From positions 248,001 to 312,000 of the forward strand of contig NZ_SNYR01000001.1 in the NCBI RefSeq assembly GCF_004363175.1: DNA of 64,000 bases, given 5' to 3'. The DNA is from Maritalea mobilis (GTDB lineage Bacteria; Pseudomonadota; Alphaproteobacteria; Rhizobiales; Devosiaceae). Made by a program: the position numbers and the translations under genes. The notes beneath the pieces are model-generated. The model had not been told where the DNA came from. It saw only the letters and a list, made by a program, of their open reading frames with translations, and made no database searches. The first letter of the stretch is position 1; every line of letters begins with the position of its first letter. Positions 50,001-58,918 of this stretch are shown in pieces.

Positions 50001-53000
50001 AACACCAAGGGTATGGTGTAGAACCGACCATGGGCATCAATCTGGTCAATTGCCCACATGCGTTCCTGAGAAAAGGAAAGGGGCAATGGTTGCGACAAAT
50101 CTTGCCGTGCAATTGCAATCGGCACCGCGCCAACATTCGTTTGCTTGGCATCCAATGCTGAGGCGATCGCCTCAATGGTTAGATTTCTGATCACATCGCG
50201 CAGTGCGAGCTGACTGCCAAAATACTGATTGACCTGATTGAGCATCTTGATGGCCAGAAGCGAATAACCGCCAAGAGCAAAAAAGCTGGCGCGTACGTCA
50301 ACCACATCGCGATCTAGCAGCTTGCACCATAACGCGCACAAATCTTGCTCAGCCTGATTGCGCGGCGCGGTGCCTTGTTGCACCTCTTGGGTAATATCCG
50401 GTGCGGGTAGGGCTTTCCGGTTAATTTTGCCACTGCTGGTCAGAGGCACGTCATCCAGCACAATATAGTGCGCGGGCATAAAGCTCGGTGGCAAATGCTC
50501 AGCAAGAAAATTAGCCAAAACGCCACTTGCTTGCCCCGATTCTAGCGACGTTTGAACATAAGCCAGCAATTGCTTGCTGCCATCTGGCAGGGCATTTGCA
50601 ACAACCGCTGCTTGGCTCACGGCTTCATGCTGCAGGAGCGCAGTTTCAACTTCTTCCAGTTCAATGCGCACACCGTTGATTTTAACTTGGAAGTCACGGC
50701 GACCAACAATTTTGATCGTTCCGTCAGCACAACGCTTCGCCACATCACCCGTGGCATAAGTCCGCACAGTCCGCCCACCAACATTAAGCTGACCAAATCG
50801 TTCTGCCGTCAGCATTTCATTGTTAAGATAATGCAGGCCTACTTGCGCGCCCGACAAAACCAATTCGCCTTCGCAATGCGCAGGACAAGGGTTGCCATAT
50901 GCATCAAGCACATGAGCGCCAGTGTTCGGCAGCGGCTGGCCAACATGCACTTCATCACCGTCGCAAAGCGTGGCCGCCAAAACATAGCCAGTGCATTCAC
51001 ACGGGCCGTAAATATTGATCAGATTTAGGTCTCGATTGGCGGCAAACAGTTTAGATTTAAGCTGGTCAGAAAGGGCTTCACCGCCAGAAATGATGGTCTG
51101 TTGCGCCTTAGGGCGCCAGCCATCATCAAGCAGAAATTGCCAAGTGGTTGGTGTGGCGAACAAATAATCAACGGCCAGCCGCTCTTGATCTTGGTTCAGC
51201 AGTTTTCCGTCACGAAACCGCGTTGGTTCGAACAGCGCAATGGATCCGCCAAAGGCCAGCGCAACATAAATCTCAAAAAGATGGGCATCAAAAGTGAGGG
51301 TGGACGCCACGCCGAAACATTGTTCGGAGGCAAAACCAAACCGTTCTTGGCTGGCAAAAATCAAATTGGTCAGTGCACTGGCGGGCAACGCCGCGCCCTT
51401 CGGTTTGCCAGTCGAACCTGACGTAAACACAAACATCGCTGGCATTTCACTGTGCCACCCATCGCCAGTTCGGTTTGGGTTTTTCGCTTCAATGCGCCCA
51501 TCAGGCTCAACGCAAATAAGTTGTGCGAACTCGGCACATTGCCGTGCGGTGCCAATCAAATGCGTGCATTCCGTATCCTGAATAATCTGCTCATTGCGTG
51601 TTGCCGGATTATTGCTATCCAGCACCACATAGGCACCACCGATTTTCTGCACGGCGATCAAAGCAATCAGATTGTCGGCTTCATCGCCAATAAAAACGCC
51701 CACGCGACTGCCGACTTGCACACCATTCGCGATCAGTTGAGCTACCAGCCCATTGGCACGCGCGTTCAAGTCGACATAACTCAGCTGTTGAACAGCACCA
51801 TCTTTGCTGAGCCAAGCGCAAGCCTTAGCGTCTGGTGTTTTCTCAACCTGCTTTTCAAACAGATCGGCAAAACCTAGCTCAAGCGGATAGGGGACCGATA
51901 TGCTGTTGAGTGCATCCCAGTTTTCCTGAACTTCAGGCGCAGCCAGCGCCACATTGGCGAGCTTCTGGTCAGGTTCGCTTGCCAAACGATCCAAGGCATA
52001 AGCATATGTTTTAGCGATAGATTCAACGGTTTTCTGCTCAAAAAGCTTGTCAGCATAAAGCCAATTGGCAACCAGACCACCGTCAGACGTGCCAGTCAAA
52101 TGCAATTCAATTTCAAATCCAAGATGATGCGCGTCGAGATCAATTTTTTCGCCTTTTTTCCCATCCAATGTAGGACAAGATTCGGCTTCCTCCGCGAGAG
52201 AAAAGATCAATTGGGTGAGGGGGGTAAAACTCGCTTCACCTGCAAAGCCAAGCTGTTCAATAATCTGCTCAAAATGCAAATCTTGATGGGCCTGCGCGGC
52301 CAAATTACTGTTGTGCACCCGGTTAACGAACTCGCGAAAACTTAACTGATGATCCGCCTGCACCCGCAGCGGCACCATATTGGCGAAAAAGCCAATCAGA
52401 TTATCAAGCTTTGCACCCTGTCGGCCCGCCACCGGCGTGCCGATCACGCAATCTTCCGTCTGGCTATATCGCGCCACCACCACATAAAACGCAGCCAACA
52501 TCACCGAATATAGGCTGCATTCGCACGCACGGGCCAAATCGCGCAATCTTTCCAAAGTTGCACGATCAACTGGCATGGATAAAAGCCGACCAGAAAAACT
52601 CGCCCGAGACGGACGTGCATGGTCAGGCTTGATGGTGTTGAGAATTGACGCACCGTCCAGTTGCTCGCGCCAAAACATGCGGCTTTTTTTCGACCAATCT
52701 TTGCCGCCTTGCCACCGCGCAAAATCCCCATATTGAAAAGGAATGTCCGGCAAGTTCTGACCTTCGTCGGCGTTGTAAAAAGCCGCCAGTTCTTTGTAAA
52801 AACAATCGAACGACCATCCATCAAACACCAAATGGTGAAAGGCAAAAAACAGATAGCTCGTATCTTGCTGCTTTTGCAGTCCAGCGTAGCAAACCGTGCC
52901 CTTGCCAATATCCAACGGCACGGCCATTTGCTTTGCGATCCAGCTGTCAAAGTCTACTTCTTCTTGAACATCAAAAGCGAATTCCACATCAGCAATGGGC

Positions 53001-53419
53001 GTTTGCATTGCTTCGCCTGCATCATCAATCGAAAACTTTGATCGCAAGATTGTGTGTCGATCCAAGATCGCGTTGAGCGCCCGTTTCAGCCTTGTGGCGT
53101 CCAACTGCCCATCAAAGCGATAGGCGGCGCGCATCACATATGTATCTTGCAGATCAAACGCTGTTTCTTGATAAAAAACACGTCGCTGCGTTTGGGATAA
53201 AGGCGCGGCAGAAGTCGGGTCACCAGCTTGCGGGCCGCCATTTTTCTGTGCGGGCGCTCGTTCTTCAAAAAAAGCAATCAAGTCCGATTTGCGACCCATA
53301 ATGGCTTGGCGTAAATCATCGCTTGGCGGCTGAGTGCGCGCGCGAAACTTGAGTTTCCCAGCTTCCACATAAAGCTGAATGCCTTCCGCCTTGGCTTGCC
53401 GCAAAAGCTCAAGAACCAT
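47042..53419 (-). CDS. NRPS: docking-C-A-T-C-A-T
   Basis: 2125 residues, two elongation modules. A TubC-like docking domain (1-52, MVLELLRQAKAEGIQLYVEA) suggests acceptance of the chain from the upstream protein. Then C (70-500, HHLVFDG 195-201); A (515-1005); T with Ser1053 in the variant motif GGYS; C (1110-1530, HHIAFDG 1242-1248); A (1555-2025); T (Ser2075, GGHS). Pockets read by eye: about DAFFIGIGY(K) for the first A, possibly a hydrophobic residue, and DITQLGVVW(K) for the second; neither matches a code I know. The first A domain has the variant core YGPCECT. No epimerization domain. The ATG shares one base with the previous stop (TGATG) and the 3' end overlaps the next gene by 4 bases. 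Confidence 0.93.
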   Translation of the reverse strand: MVLELLRQAKAEGIQLYVEAGKLKFRARTQPPSDDLRQAIMGRKSDLIAFFEERAPAQKNGGPQAGDPTSAAPLSQTQRRVFYQETAFDLQDTYVMRAAYRFDGQLDATRLKRALNAILDRHTILRSKFSIDDAGEAMQTPIADVEFAFDVQEEVDFDSWIAKQMAVPLDIGKGTVCYAGLQKQQDTSYLFFAFHHLVFDGWSFDCFYKELAAFYNADEGQNLPDIPFQYGDFARWQGGKDWSKKSRMFWREQLDGASILNTIKPDHARPSRASFSGRLLSMPVDRATLERLRDLARACECSLYSVMLAAFYVVVARYSQTEDCVIGTPVAGRQGAKLDNLIGFFANMVPLRVQADHQLSFREFVNRVHNSNLAAQAHQDLHFEQIIEQLGFAGEASFTPLTQLIFSLAEEAESCPTLDGKKGEKIDLDAHHLGFEIELHLTGTSDGGLVANWLYADKLFEQKTVESIAKTYAYALDRLASEPDQKLANVALAAPEVQENWDALNSISVPYPLELGFADLFEKQVEKTPDAKACAWLSKDGAVQQLSYVDLNARANGLVAQLIANGVQVGSRVGVFIGDEADNLIALIAVQKIGGAYVVLDSNNPATRNEQIIQDTECTHLIGTARQCAEFAQLICVEPDGRIEAKNPNRTGDGWHSEMPAMFVFTSGSTGKPKGAALPASALTNLIFASQERFGFASEQCFGVASTLTFDAHLFEIYVALAFGGSIALFEPTRFRDGKLLNQDQERLAVDYLFATPTTWQFLLDDGWRPKAQQTIISGGEALSDQLKSKLFAANRDLNLINIYGPCECTGYVLAATLCDGDEVHVGQPLPNTGAHVLDAYGNPCPAHCEGELVLSGAQVGLHYLNNEMLTAERFGQLNVGGRTVRTYATGDVAKRCADGTIKIVGRRDFQVKINGVRIELEEVETALLQHEAVSQAAVVANALPDGSKQLLAYVQTSLESGQASGVLANFLAEHLPPSFMPAHYIVLDDVPLTSSGKINRKALPAPDITQEVQQGTAPRNQAEQDLCALWCKLLDRDVVDVRASFFALGGYSLLAIKMLNQVNQYFGSQLALRDVIRNLTIEAIASALDAKQTNVGAVPIAIARQDLSQPLPLSFSQERMWAIDQIDAHGRFYTIPLVFEIDGEIDVEKLAIFFDQFVEQNPILRTAYLQKSDQAYQQVVPFKAGVLSVSDLRQSQDIPSQLTDFEDQILNAPFDLSSGQVFRAALAILNDHKSRLFIAVHHIAFDGTSVGIFFDQLQAFFGGSQPKAVASLNFADIAVWQHEHYDGDQDLAYWLDRLEDAPQLHQLPLDAPRPAQPSHKGQTISAALNEEVSSKLDALAAQLGVTEFSALFNAFAAYLCNVQGQADIVIGTAVANRERDAFEAVIGNFVNSVALRVQPDFSTSFNDFLHATHSQFQEDMAHQSLPFEKLVDRLQPERSFAHSPIFQIMMVQDNSESGPINLGAAQMRMIDPVETEAKFDLSVGVRRGDVISFNINYATDIFNAARIQKLADGFIDFLEKAVGEPQASLDQLLPLAKLDPALVGPKADINATSFIERFAHWVQIDGDATAIRFEGQSISYAELNAAADQLAKNLASHGVGSGSLVGIHVARGPRMIEAILAVHKLGAAYLPLDPGYPAARLAQIVENARLHLIITEEVNSGLFADQFSLRDQQFYSASNVQTPVQIATDAAYVIYTSGSTGVPKGVEVGHQSLCNYLDAIATQFEMTRDDRVLQVTSLSFDIAVTEILAPLRLGARVVLTAPGQELDAVSIAELVEAEGVSFLQMVPSMLSLLVDQNRHLAGVRHVLCGGEASSTALFHAAKSTFPNAKLTNVYGPTEATVWASAYEFSGEETDGTVSIGTPLQNISLYVLDQNQRPVTAGYKGELYIGGDALAFGYLHAGELTQKAFVQIPGSTQRLYRTGDLVQQQPDGTLAFVGRTDSQVKVRGYRVELGEIEARLNALGVQHAVCQLRDNRLIAFVSNGEPSALSAELAQVLPDYMVPSLIIQLEQFPLTPNGKIDRRALAELEIGTVPAPSDEPPQGEVEATLAEIWTDILGLENIGRHANFFTIGGHSMLAIRVITILREMLEEHVDVKVIFERPTIASLAEYIEEFYLQDQLDGTTQ

Positions 53420-56400
53420 CAGAACTCACCATCAAATTGATAGTCAGCTTTTGGTTCGGCGAGGCTGCCCTTTATCAGATCAATATATTCCGCCAAATCC
53501 TGCACAGTCGCATGGTCGAAAAAGTCATTCACTTTAAGTTCGACATTAAACTGATCGCGAATGGGTCCAATCAACCGAATGGCCAAAAGCGAATGTCCAC
53601 CCACTGTGAAGAAATTATCGGCAATGCTGAGTTTTTCGACATTTAGCGCCGCACACCAAAGTGCATGCAAATCTGTTTCAGTTTGCGTTTCTGGCGCAAC
53701 ATATTGAGCGGCATGGGCAATTGATTCTGGCAGCGCTTTAACGTCCACCTTGCCCTGTGGTGTCAGTGGTAGGCGATCCAACACGATGATCGTGTTGGGC
53801 ACCATATATTTCGGCAACACCTTGGCAAGTTGTGCTTTCAAATGACGTGTTAGCTTGTCTTCATCAACGCTGCTCGTCACAGTCACATAAGCGCAAAGCG
53901 CGCTGTTTTTCACCGCAACCGCAGCCTGCGCCACATCAGAATGGCTTTGCAAACTGCTCACAATTTCTGCAGGCGCAATCCGGTAGCCGCGCAGTTGAAT
54001 TTCGTCATCAATACGACCCAAAAATTCCAACTGCGCATCATGGCGCCAACGTACTTTGTCGCCAGTCCGATAAAATCTTTCATTCGGCCAATCCGCCAAT
54101 TGCACAAAGGATTTGGCGGTTTCTTCCGGCAGATTAAGGTAACCCTTGGCAATGCCAGTACCACCGATCACTAATTCTCCAGGTGCGCCAACCGGGCATA
54201 GCCGTTCATCATCCATCACCAAGGCACTTGTGTAAGCCGCTGGTCGACCAATGGGCGGCGCCTCAGGCCCATTGCGCGGCACTTCATAAAACGTGGCATC
54301 AATGGTAGTTTCTGTCGGGCCATAAAGATTGAGCAGTTTCGCACTAAATCCGTCAGGCAAACGTACTGCTGACAGGCGGTCACCGCCCGCGGCCAAAACC
54401 TTCAAACTATCCGGCCAAGTTACATCGCTGTTGAATGCTTCTTCCAGTAGTCCAGTCGGCAAACAGGCCACACTGACCAGTTGCTCCCGCATCAATTGCA
54501 TCAAACCGCCCAAATCATCACGTTCCTGATCCGCAATCAGTGAAACGCTGCCACCTGCGAGCAGCAGAGGCCAAATTTCGCCGTGATATGCATCGAAACC
54601 CGTGTGAGAAAGGCTAACACCGCGCGATTGCGCATCAAGCTCCATAATCGACATGAGATGAGCGCATTCGTCCAACAAGCTATTCGCGTATATCTCCACG
54701 CCCTTAGGCTGTCCGGTAGAGCCTGATGTGTAATTCACATAAGCCAAATGCCCATCTTGCAACGGACGCTCGTAAAAGCTTGTGTCTGATGCACTCGCCT
54801 CATTGATCTCCACACAGTCGAAAGACTGTGCTTGCGGCGGAAACGCATTGTCCCAAAGCACAATGCTTGGTGCGCTGTCGCGCAACATATGTTCAATGCG
54901 GGCATCGGGCAGGGAGGGATCGAGGCAAACAATAGTTCCCTGAAGTTTTTGCACCGCAACCATCGCCACAATTTGCGCCATGCCCCGCGCCGCATAAATC
55001 GCCACGCGATCATTCGGCTGCACCTTGTGTTCGAGTGTTGCCGCAAGAGCATCAGAACGCTCATCCAATTGGCGATAGCTCATCACCTCATGGCCAGCCC
55101 TCAAAGCAATATGGTCGCCTTGGGATTTAAGCTTCGCGTTGAGCGCTTCGACAAGGCTCTTGCCATCAAGTTGCGCACGAACAGGCGCCGGCACATCATA
55201 GCCCCGTCCCCAATCAAACAACAGAACATCTCTTTGTTCTGTCGTCAGGCTCGGCACGTCAGCAATGGTCATATCCCGCGTTTCACACAGGGCCAAAAAC
55301 ACCTGTTTAAAGCTCTCAACAAAATGACGAATTTCATCAGCATGATAAATATCGCTGCGATATTCCCAGAGAAACGAGACCATGTCATTGTCTGTGAAAT
55401 GCTTGTCGCGGTTCACCACCAAACAGTCCAAATCAAACTTGGTGGTTTTGGAAATCACCGTTTCATCTTTGCGCCAGCGCAGCCCGTCAATTTCATCCAC
55501 ATCAATCGGCGCATCATGGAAGCCAAGCAAAACATTGAATAGTGGATTCTGCCCGCCAAACCGATCTGGGTTAAGCGCCTCAACCACAGCACCAAAAGGC
55601 ATTTCCTGGTTGGCATAGGCAGCATCAATTGTCTTTTGCGTTTGTTGAACAAATGAAAGCGCGTCTTGATCAGGATCAATTTTGGCACGAAGCACCAGCG
55701 TGTTCACCAACATGCCGAGGATTGATTGGCTGTTCAGCCAATTTCGGTTAGCAAATGGCGCACCAAAAACAATGTCTTGCTCGCCTGAATATTGCCAGAG
55801 CACCAAGTTGAGCACCGCTGAGGTGAAGCCAAAAGGCGTTACACCAATTTCGCGGCACATGTCCTCACATCTTGCCCACTCAGCGCGGGTGAAATCGATG
55901 CGCTCATAACCGCCTTCAAAGCCCAATCGCGTTGACTTCTTACCAAATATCGGCACCGCACGTGGCGCATCTGCAAGTTGCTCAACCCAATAGGCCTTTT
56001 GCCGCTCCGCATCTAGTGAGGCGAGCCATTCGGTTTGTGTGAGCAAAAAGTCCGAATATTGCGGCACATCTGCGGGCGCAAATTCGTAATCGGGCGAAGC
56101 AAAATGATGATACCAACCCATTAATTCTGCGGTGAATTCTGAGCCGCCCCATCCATCATGCACAATATGATGTTCCTGATGCAGCAGAGCATAGTGCTGA
56201 TCAGAAAATTTGATCAATGCAAACCGTGCCAGTGGCAGTTTGCTCAAATCAAAAATACCCGGCAGCACTTCTGCAAATGTCTGCTTGATAAAATCCTGGC
56301 GCGCATCTGCTGAAACATGCGTGGCATCGATGCTCGGATATTCAACCTGATGATGCGGCAAAATCTGCTGAACCGGTTCACCCTGATCTTCGAAAAAGAC

Positions 56401-58299
56401 TGTGCGATAAATCTCGTGCCGATCAAAAATCTTCTGCGCCGCGTTCAGCATCGCTTCAGGATTAAACGCGCCTTCAAAGTGATGTACAGCTTCAGCGAGA
56501 TAGGCTTTGCTGGTCGGGTCTTGGTTGAACATATACCAAGCCGCATTTTGCTGCTGCGACAGCGGCAAAACATCTGTGTCACGTTGGTTCAGCTCAATCT
56601 GTACAATATCGGTCGCATCGCGCTCCAGCAGATCAATCAATTCGGCAAGTGTCGGCGCTTTCCGAAAGTCGCCAACTGCAACCTTACGGCCAGTTAGCTT
56701 CGATAGTTTGGCCAACAGCCGCATCGCGCCAACTGAATCGCCACCAAGCTGGAAAAAATCTTGATCCAACTCGACATGCTCGCGTCCAACTTCATGCAAG
56801 AAAGCCGCACGCGCCACACTTTCCAAATCATCGTCTGAATACACAATTTCAGCATCAGCAGTCGCAAGCGCCGCCAGAGCTTTGCGATCAACTTTGTGAT
56901 TCAATGTATAAGGCAAGCGATCCAAAAAATTGAAATATTTAGGGAAATGAGACTCGGGCAGCCGCTTAGACAATACGTCTTTCAACTGCGGCGTTAACTC
57001 ATTCTCGGCGGCATCCGCCACCACGAACGCCACAAGATGACGGTCACTGCTATTGTCGCCAACAGCAATCACAGCCGCCTCACGCACCTCGTTTTGCTCC
57101 AACAACACAGTTTCAATGGCGCTGGTCTCAACGCGCGCACCGCGAATTTTCGCTTGAAAGTCTGTCCGGCCAACAAACTTGAAATTACCATCTGGAACTA
57201 CTTGAACTTCATCGCCCGTAAAATATCGAACGATGCCATCTTCGCCTTCGATAAAGCGTTCAGCGGTTTGCTCCGGCGCGCCCATATAGCCTTTCGCTAG
57301 CCCAAAACCACTAATCACCAATTCAAGGCTTTTCGGGTCTTGCGACAATTGGATATGCTTAAGTGGAGCGCCCAAACTGATCGGCAAGTTCGGTTCAATT
57401 TTGCACAGGCTGGTGCAAACTGAAGCTTCTGTTGGTCCATATCCATTGAATGTTGGGCAAACCGCCGCCCAATCCCACAGCAGCTGATCATCAAGCTTGT
57501 CGCCAACGCAAATTAACGCGTCCAGCGCATAATCTTGCCGTTGTGGCAAATAGGGGGCGAGGGCAGCGGGCAACGTCAAATGTGTTATCTTTTCCGCAAC
57601 GAGAAACGATGCCAGTTCCTCCGGGGCTAACCGAGCGGTTTCCGGCACAATCGCCAATTCGGCACCATGCAAATAGGCCTGCAAAAATTCCAGCACCGCA
57701 GAATCGAAGGAAAGGCCCGTGAATTGCGCAATGATTGAATTGGCATCCATCCCGGTACGCGCACCGAAATCTTTTGCCGCCATCAACATGGCATCCAGCG
57801 CCAACATCACGCCCTTGGGTTTGCCTGTTGTGCCAGACGTAAACAACACGAATCCCACATCGCCAGCCTCCAGCGGGGCAGGTGTCGTCTCTTTTTCCGC
57901 TTTGACTGAATCTAGACTTTCAAGTGTCTGGAATTGTGTGTCCGCCCATCCTTCAGGCTGATCGGTAATCACCAAACTACATTGCGCAGTTTCAACCAGA
58001 TCTCGTTTATATTCTGCACCATGTGCTGGATCGATCGGCACCACAACGCAGCCCGCTTTAAGGCAGGCCAACATGACAACAAATACATTCGGCCCTCTGT
58101 GTAGAGAAATGCCGATGGTGGGGCGTCCAACTTCTTGCGCGATGGGAAGGTTTAGGCCGCCAATTGCCGTCGCCAGCGCGGCAGCTCTTTGCTCTAAGCT
58201 GCCATAATCCATTCTCATCCCTTCAAAAGAAAGGGCGATCCGGTTCAAATCCAAATGGTTGGCCGGGGTGGTGCGAAATGGATTTACAAAATCTGGCAT
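53419..58299 (-). CDS. NRPS initiation protein: A-T-C-A-T
   Basis: About 1626 residues, first gene of the operon. It starts directly with an adenylation domain (10-485), so it should load the first residue. T follows with Ser522 (GGDS), then C (575-1010, HHIVHDG 710-716), A (1035-1530) and T with Ser1570 (GGHS). Pockets by eye are about DSLTIVGVC(K) and DAGCAGLID(K); I cannot assign either. The first A domain has NHK instead of NGK around the catalytic lysine (about Lys469). I chose the ATG at 58299 rather than the TTG at 58314. The ATG overlaps a 12-bp palindrome, ATCTTTAAAGAT (58298-58309), and has only a weak ribosome site, so translation may be modest or controlled. Confidence 0.93.
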   Translation of the reverse strand: MPDFVNPFRTTPANHLDLNRIALSFEGMRMDYGSLEQRAAALATAIGGLNLPIAQEVGRPTIGISLHRGPNVFVVMLACLKAGCVVVPIDPAHGAEYKRDLVETAQCSLVITDQPEGWADTQFQTLESLDSVKAEKETTPAPLEAGDVGFVLFTSGTTGKPKGVMLALDAMLMAAKDFGARTGMDANSIIAQFTGLSFDSAVLEFLQAYLHGAELAIVPETARLAPEELASFLVAEKITHLTLPAALAPYLPQRQDYALDALICVGDKLDDQLLWDWAAVCPTFNGYGPTEASVCTSLCKIEPNLPISLGAPLKHIQLSQDPKSLELVISGFGLAKGYMGAPEQTAERFIEGEDGIVRYFTGDEVQVVPDGNFKFVGRTDFQAKIRGARVETSAIETVLLEQNEVREAAVIAVGDNSSDRHLVAFVVADAAENELTPQLKDVLSKRLPESHFPKYFNFLDRLPYTLNHKVDRKALAALATADAEIVYSDDDLESVARAAFLHEVGREHVELDQDFFQLGGDSVGAMRLLAKLSKLTGRKVAVGDFRKAPTLAELIDLLERDATDIVQIELNQRDTDVLPLSQQQNAAWYMFNQDPTSKAYLAEAVHHFEGAFNPEAMLNAAQKIFDRHEIYRTVFFEDQGEPVQQILPHHQVEYPSIDATHVSADARQDFIKQTFAEVLPGIFDLSKLPLARFALIKFSDQHYALLHQEHHIVHDGWGGSEFTAELMGWYHHFASPDYEFAPADVPQYSDFLLTQTEWLASLDAERQKAYWVEQLADAPRAVPIFGKKSTRLGFEGGYERIDFTRAEWARCEDMCREIGVTPFGFTSAVLNLVLWQYSGEQDIVFGAPFANRNWLNSQSILGMLVNTLVLRAKIDPDQDALSFVQQTQKTIDAAYANQEMPFGAVVEALNPDRFGGQNPLFNVLLGFHDAPIDVDEIDGLRWRKDETVISKTTKFDLDCLVVNRDKHFTDNDMVSFLWEYRSDIYHADEIRHFVESFKQVFLALCETRDMTIADVPSLTTEQRDVLLFDWGRGYDVPAPVRAQLDGKSLVEALNAKLKSQGDHIALRAGHEVMSYRQLDERSDALAATLEHKVQPNDRVAIYAARGMAQIVAMVAVQKLQGTIVCLDPSLPDARIEHMLRDSAPSIVLWDNAFPPQAQSFDCVEINEASASDTSFYERPLQDGHLAYVNYTSGSTGQPKGVEIYANSLLDECAHLMSIMELDAQSRGVSLSHTGFDAYHGEIWPLLLAGGSVSLIADQERDDLGGLMQLMREQLVSVACLPTGLLEEAFNSDVTWPDSLKVLAAGGDRLSAVRLPDGFSAKLLNLYGPTETTIDATFYEVPRNGPEAPPIGRPAAYTSALVMDDERLCPVGAPGELVIGGTGIAKGYLNLPEETAKSFVQLADWPNERFYRTGDKVRWRHDAQLEFLGRIDDEIQLRGYRIAPAEIVSSLQSHSDVAQAAVAVKNSALCAYVTVTSSVDEDKLTRHLKAQLAKVLPKYMVPNTIIVLDRLPLTPQGKVDVKALPESIAHAAQYVAPETQTETDLHALWCAALNVEKLSIADNFFTVGGHSLLAIRLIGPIRDQFNVELKVNDFFDHATVQDLAEYIDLIKGSLAEPKADYQFDGEF

Positions 58300-58361
58300 C
58301 TTTAAAGATCTCAAATGCTATGAATAAAGCGCCAATTGCTTGGCGATCCGGGCAATCAAAT

Positions 58362-58379
58362 AAGCGAATAATGTCGCTT
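58362..58379. promoter_or_regulatory. Palindrome AAGCGA-6-TCGCTT upstream of the synthetase operon
   Basis: Perfect 6-bp arms with a 6-base spacer, about 65 bases in front of the first synthetase gene. Size and position fit an operator or a leader hairpin; short enough to be chance. Confidence 0.35.
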
Positions 58380-58407
58380 TTATGCTGCTGATGCCCACGG
58401 ATAAAAT

Positions 58408-58484
58408 GATCGAACCTCGCACCGTACGCCTAAAACTTTAGTCGCGAAAGCTAAAGCGAGGGAGATGAAGTGCGAGATTCGATC
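58408..58484. promoter_or_regulatory. Long inverted repeat in the synthetase control region
   Basis: GATCGAACCTCGCAC (58408-58422) is repeated inverted as GTGCGAGATTCGATC (58470-58484), 14 of 15 positions matching. The 47-base interior holds a second perfect repeat, CTTTAG (58436-58441) and CTAAAG (58451-58456). In leftward RNA this would be a two-tier stem-loop 110-185 bases before the first synthetase start. As DNA it could be two inverted sites for one regulator. Confidence 0.6.
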
Positions 58485-58639
58485 GAATAGGGTGCAATGC
58501 GAAAAGGCTATAAACGCACCAACTTGGTTGCGCCGAAGTGCATGGACACACAAATGATCATCGGCGTTTTTAAGTTTGTTCTTAAAATGTTTTTTTCGCC
58601 CATAATGCTAGTCCCTCCCAGAGCATAATTGGCAACCAA

Positions 58640-58666
58640 GTCATATGTTTTGGTCTCACATATGGC
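58640..58666. promoter_or_regulatory. CATATG-containing dyad nearer the exporter
   Basis: GTCATATGT, 9-base spacer, ACATATGGC: 9-bp arms with one mismatch. It lies about 250 bases upstream of the exporter start and could be an operator for the rightward operon. Confidence 0.35.
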
Positions 58667-58918
58667 ACCTGATATTATCGTTTTTGGTCACCGCCATTTT
58701 ATGGTTCGGCAACTCGAATAAGCTAATTCCGATTTTTGCATCAATCCAATGCTGAATCTGCATACCCTATGCATCTCTTGCAATGGATATCCGATCCATA
58801 TGACGTTACGCTGTCAAACTTGTGGCGTAAAAGAACGTATCAATACGCAGGGACAAAATCCCACATCGCCGATAAAGATAAGAACGATCCAATAATGGAC
58901 GTTTGGGGGGAGAAGAGC

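Larger units (their letters stand above)
58300..58918. promoter_or_regulatory. 619-bp divergent control region of the synthetase and exporter operons
   Basis: The longest gene-free stretch in the window. It must hold the promoters of the leftward synthetase operon and the rightward exporter operon. Besides the dyads listed separately it has a perfect 12-bp palindrome ATTCGATCGAAT (58477-58488) and a T-run near 58590. Short frames exist but none has a convincing start or homology. I could not pick a convincing sigma-70 promoter. No regulator gene lies next to it. Confidence 0.6.

Noticed and set aside
23667-58299. Epimerization (E) domains
   Set aside because: Two carriers have GGDS, often seen before E domains, but what follows is an ordinary C domain; no separate E domain and no dual C/E signature was seen.
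58164-58391. Small rightward frame across the start of the synthetase operon
   Set aside because: It overlaps the N-terminal A domain on the other strand, with no ribosome site and no recognisable protein.
58736-58918. Longer N-terminus of the exporter from the ATG at 58736
   Set aside because: The extra 61 residues are hydrophilic and unlike MFS N-termini, and the GTG at 58919 has a far better ribosome site.
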